From assembly GCF_038502225.1 (NCBI RefSeq), contig NW_027195543.1, forward strand, positions 64,501 through 128,500: a stretch of 64,000 bases of DNA. Direction: 5' to 3'. A program made the translations under genes and the position numbers. How positions within the stretch are numbered: the first letter of the stretch is position 1; every line of letters begins with the position of its first letter. Source of the stretch: Cherax quadricarinatus (taxonomy: Eukaryota; Arthropoda; Malacostraca; Decapoda; Parastacidae). Below, piece by piece: positions 61,834-64,000 of the stretch. Below the pieces are notes generated by a model. The model did not search any database. It was not told the origin of the DNA and saw only the letters and a program-made list of their open reading frames with translations.

Positions 61834-64000
61834 GAAGCTGCTGTGAAGCTGCTGCTGGTGCTGTGAAGCTGCTGCTGGTGCTGTGAAGCTGCTGCTGGTG
61901 CTGTGAAGCTGCTGCTGGTGCAGTGAAGCTGCTGGTGGTGCTGTGAAACTGCTGCTGGTGCTGTGCAGCTGCTGCTGGTGCTGTGATGCTGCTGCCGGTA
62001 CTGTGAAGCTGCTGCTGCAGCTGTGAAGCTGCTGCTGGTGCTGTGAAGCTGCTGCTGGTGCTGTGAAGCTGCTGCTGGTGCTGTGAAGCTGCTGCTGGTG
62101 CTGTGAAGCTGCTGCTGGTGCTGTGAAGCTGCTGCTGGTGCTGTGAAGCTGCTGCTGGTGCTGTGAAGCTGCTGCCGGTGCTGTGAAGCTGCTGCTGGTG
62201 CTGTGAAGCTGCTGCTGGTGCTGTGAAGCTGCTGCTGGTGCTGTGAAGCTGCTGCTGGTGCAGTGAAGCTGCTGGTGGTGCTGTGAAACTGCTGCTGGTG
62301 CTGTGCAGCTGCTGCTGGTGCTGTGAAGCTGCTGCCGGTACTGTGAAGCTGCTGCTGCAGCTGTGAAGCTGCTGCTGGTGCTGTGAAGCTGCTGCTGGTG
62401 CTGTGAAGCTGCTGCTGGTGCTGCAAAGCTGCTGCTGCTGCTGTGAAGCTGCTGCTGGTGCTGTGAACCTGCTGCTGGTGCTGTGAACCTGCTGCTGGTG
62501 CTGTGAAGCTACTGCTGGTGCTGTGAAGCTGCTGCTGGTGCTGTGAAGCTGCTGTTGGTGCTGTGAATCTGCTGCTGGTGCTGTGAAGCTGCTGCTGGTG
62601 CTGTGAAGCTGCTGGTGGTGCTGTGAAGCTGCTGCTGGTGCTGTGAACCTGCTGCTGGTGCTGTGAAACTGCTGCTGGTGCTGTGAACCTGCTGCTGGTG
62701 CTATGAAGCTGCTGGTGGTGCTGTGAAGCTGCTGCTGGTGCTGTGAAGCTGCTACTGGTGCTGTGAAGCTGCTGCTGGTGCTGTAAAGCTGCTACATGTG
62801 TGGTGAAGCTGCTGCTGGTACTGTGAAGCTGCTGCTTGTGCTATGAAGCTGCTGCTGGTGCTGAGAAGCTGCTGCTGGTGCTGTGAAGCTGCTGCTGGTG
62901 TTGTGAAGCTGCTGCTGGTGCTGTGAAGCTGCTGCTGGTGCTATGAAGCTGCTGCTGGTGCTGTGAAGCTGCTGCTGGTGCTGTGAAGCTGCTGCTGGTG
63001 TTGTGAAGCTGCTGCTGGTGCTGTGAAGCTGCTGCTGGTGCTATGAAGCTGCTGCTGGTGCTGTGAAGCTGCTGCTGGTGCTGTGAAGCTGCTGCTGGTG
63101 CTGTGAAGCTGCTGCTGGCGCTGTGAAGCTGCTAGTGGTGCTCTGAAGCTGCTGGTGGTGCTGTGAAGCTACTGCTGCTGCTGCTGTGAAGCTGCTGCTG
63201 GTGCTGTGAAGCTGCTGTTGGTGCTGTGAAGCTGGTGCTGGTGCTGTGAAGCTGCTGCTGATGCTGTAAAGCTGCTGCAGGTGCTGTGAAGCTGCTGCGG
63301 GTACTGTGAAGCTGCTGCTTGTGCTATGAAGCTGCTGCTGGTGCTGTGAAGCTGCTGCTGGTGCTGTGAAGCTGCTGGTGGTCCTTTGAAGCTGCTGGTG
63401 GTGCTGTGAAGCTGCTGCTGCTGCTGCTGTGAAGCTGCTGCTGGTGCTGTGAAGCTGCTGTTGGTGCTGTGAAGCTGCTGCTGGTGCTGTAAAGCTGCTG
63501 CTGCTGCTGTGAAGCTGCTGCTGGTGCTGTGAAGCTGCTGTTGGTGCTGTGAAGCTGCTGCTGGTGCTGTGAAGCTGCTGCTGGTGCTGTAAAGCTGCTG
63601 CTGGTACTGTGAAGCTGCTGCTTGTGCTATGAAGCTGCTGCTGGTGCTGTGAAGCTGCTGCTGGTGCTGTGAAGCTGCTGCTGGTGCTGTGAAGCTGCTG
63701 CTGGTGGTGCTATGAAGCTGCTGCTGGTGCTATGAAGCTGCTGCTGGTGCTGTGAAGCTGCTGCTGGTGCTTTGAAGCTGCTGGTGGTGCTGTGAAGCTG
63801 CTGCTGGTGCTGTGAAGCTGCTGGTGGTGCTGTGAAGCTGCTGCTGGTGCTGTGAAGCTGCTGCTGGTGCTGTGAAGCTGCTGCTGGTACTGTGAAGCTA
63901 CTGCTGGTGCTATGAAGCTGCTGCTGGTGCTGTGAAGCTGCTGCTGGTGCTGTGAAGCTGCTGCTGGTGCTGTGAAGCTGCTGCTGGTGCCTTGAAGCTG
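61834..64000. repeat. 20-bp CTG-rich tandem array, more than 108 copies, continues past the window
   Basis: The unit is CTGCTGGTGCTGTGAAGCTG. A 340-bp (17-unit) block is duplicated, marked by CAGTGAAGCTGCTGGTGGTG at 61921 and 62261 with the same following variants (GTGAAACT, GTGCAGCT, CCGGTACTG, CTGCAGCTG). Register slips of 3-6 bp occur from about 63180 onward through gain or loss of CTG. The minus-strand Gln/Ser/Ala frame is a read-through. Confidence 0.96.

Overview
The window looks like arthropod nuclear DNA, most likely from a decapod crustacean such as a crayfish, lobster or shrimp relative. That assignment is inference. It rests on a Penelope-like retroelement with GIY-YIG endonuclease sequence, several non-LTR retrotransposon pieces, a tRNA-derived SINE ending in an ATT tail, a short TIR element nested in TA repeats, and extreme microsatellite and minisatellite content. 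Nothing is prokaryotic. I found no convincing host protein-coding gene, rRNA or functional tRNA. By my count about 45 kb (roughly 70%) is tandem repeat, and nearly all long open frames are read-throughs of repeat units.

Layout. 1-3820: decayed 3' part of a non-LTR retrotransposon whose probable 3' UTR carries a 33-bp minisatellite and ends in a poly(A) signal and tail, followed by an ACAG microsatellite. 4503-4800: hairpin-rich SINE or LINE 3' end. 4965-9043: two 20-bp arrays that abut in phase. 9872-10384: inverted terminus of a Penelope-type element with a broken hammerhead-like motif. 10580-14420: 31-, 21- and 19-bp arrays with a TA tract and a fragment of the TIR element. 14421-16239: mostly unique DNA. 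16240-19869: Penelope-like element with an inverted, internally deleted partial copy joined to its 5' side. 19900-21215: SINE, LINE fragment, GA/TC microsatellite. 21490-27790: 18-bp and 23-bp arrays. 28808-30187: 34-bp array, inverted SINE-like pair, TA tract and intact TIR element. 30431-40470: 55-bp and 21-bp arrays. 40471-42045: second hammerhead-bearing fragment and a minus-strand LINE fragment. 42325-54190: three nearly contiguous arrays (16-, 31- and 24-bp). 54291-57727: a GT-rich minisatellite split by a 1.2-kb candidate solo LTR. 57956-64000: microsatellites and 23-, 23-, 29- and 20-bp arrays, the last running off the window.

No gene system operates here. The biology is retroelement decay and local tandem amplification. 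The most interesting signals are: (1) hammerhead-ribozyme-like motifs at the Penelope-type ends, one with a paired change at core positions 3 and 8; (2) the inverted Penelope copy with a microhomology deletion; (3) nested higher-order duplications inside the minisatellites, for example a 66-unit, 2,045-bp duplication; (4) about 4 kb of apparently identical 24-bp units; (5) a candidate solo LTR bounded by TG...CA and a 5-bp target duplication inside a minisatellite.
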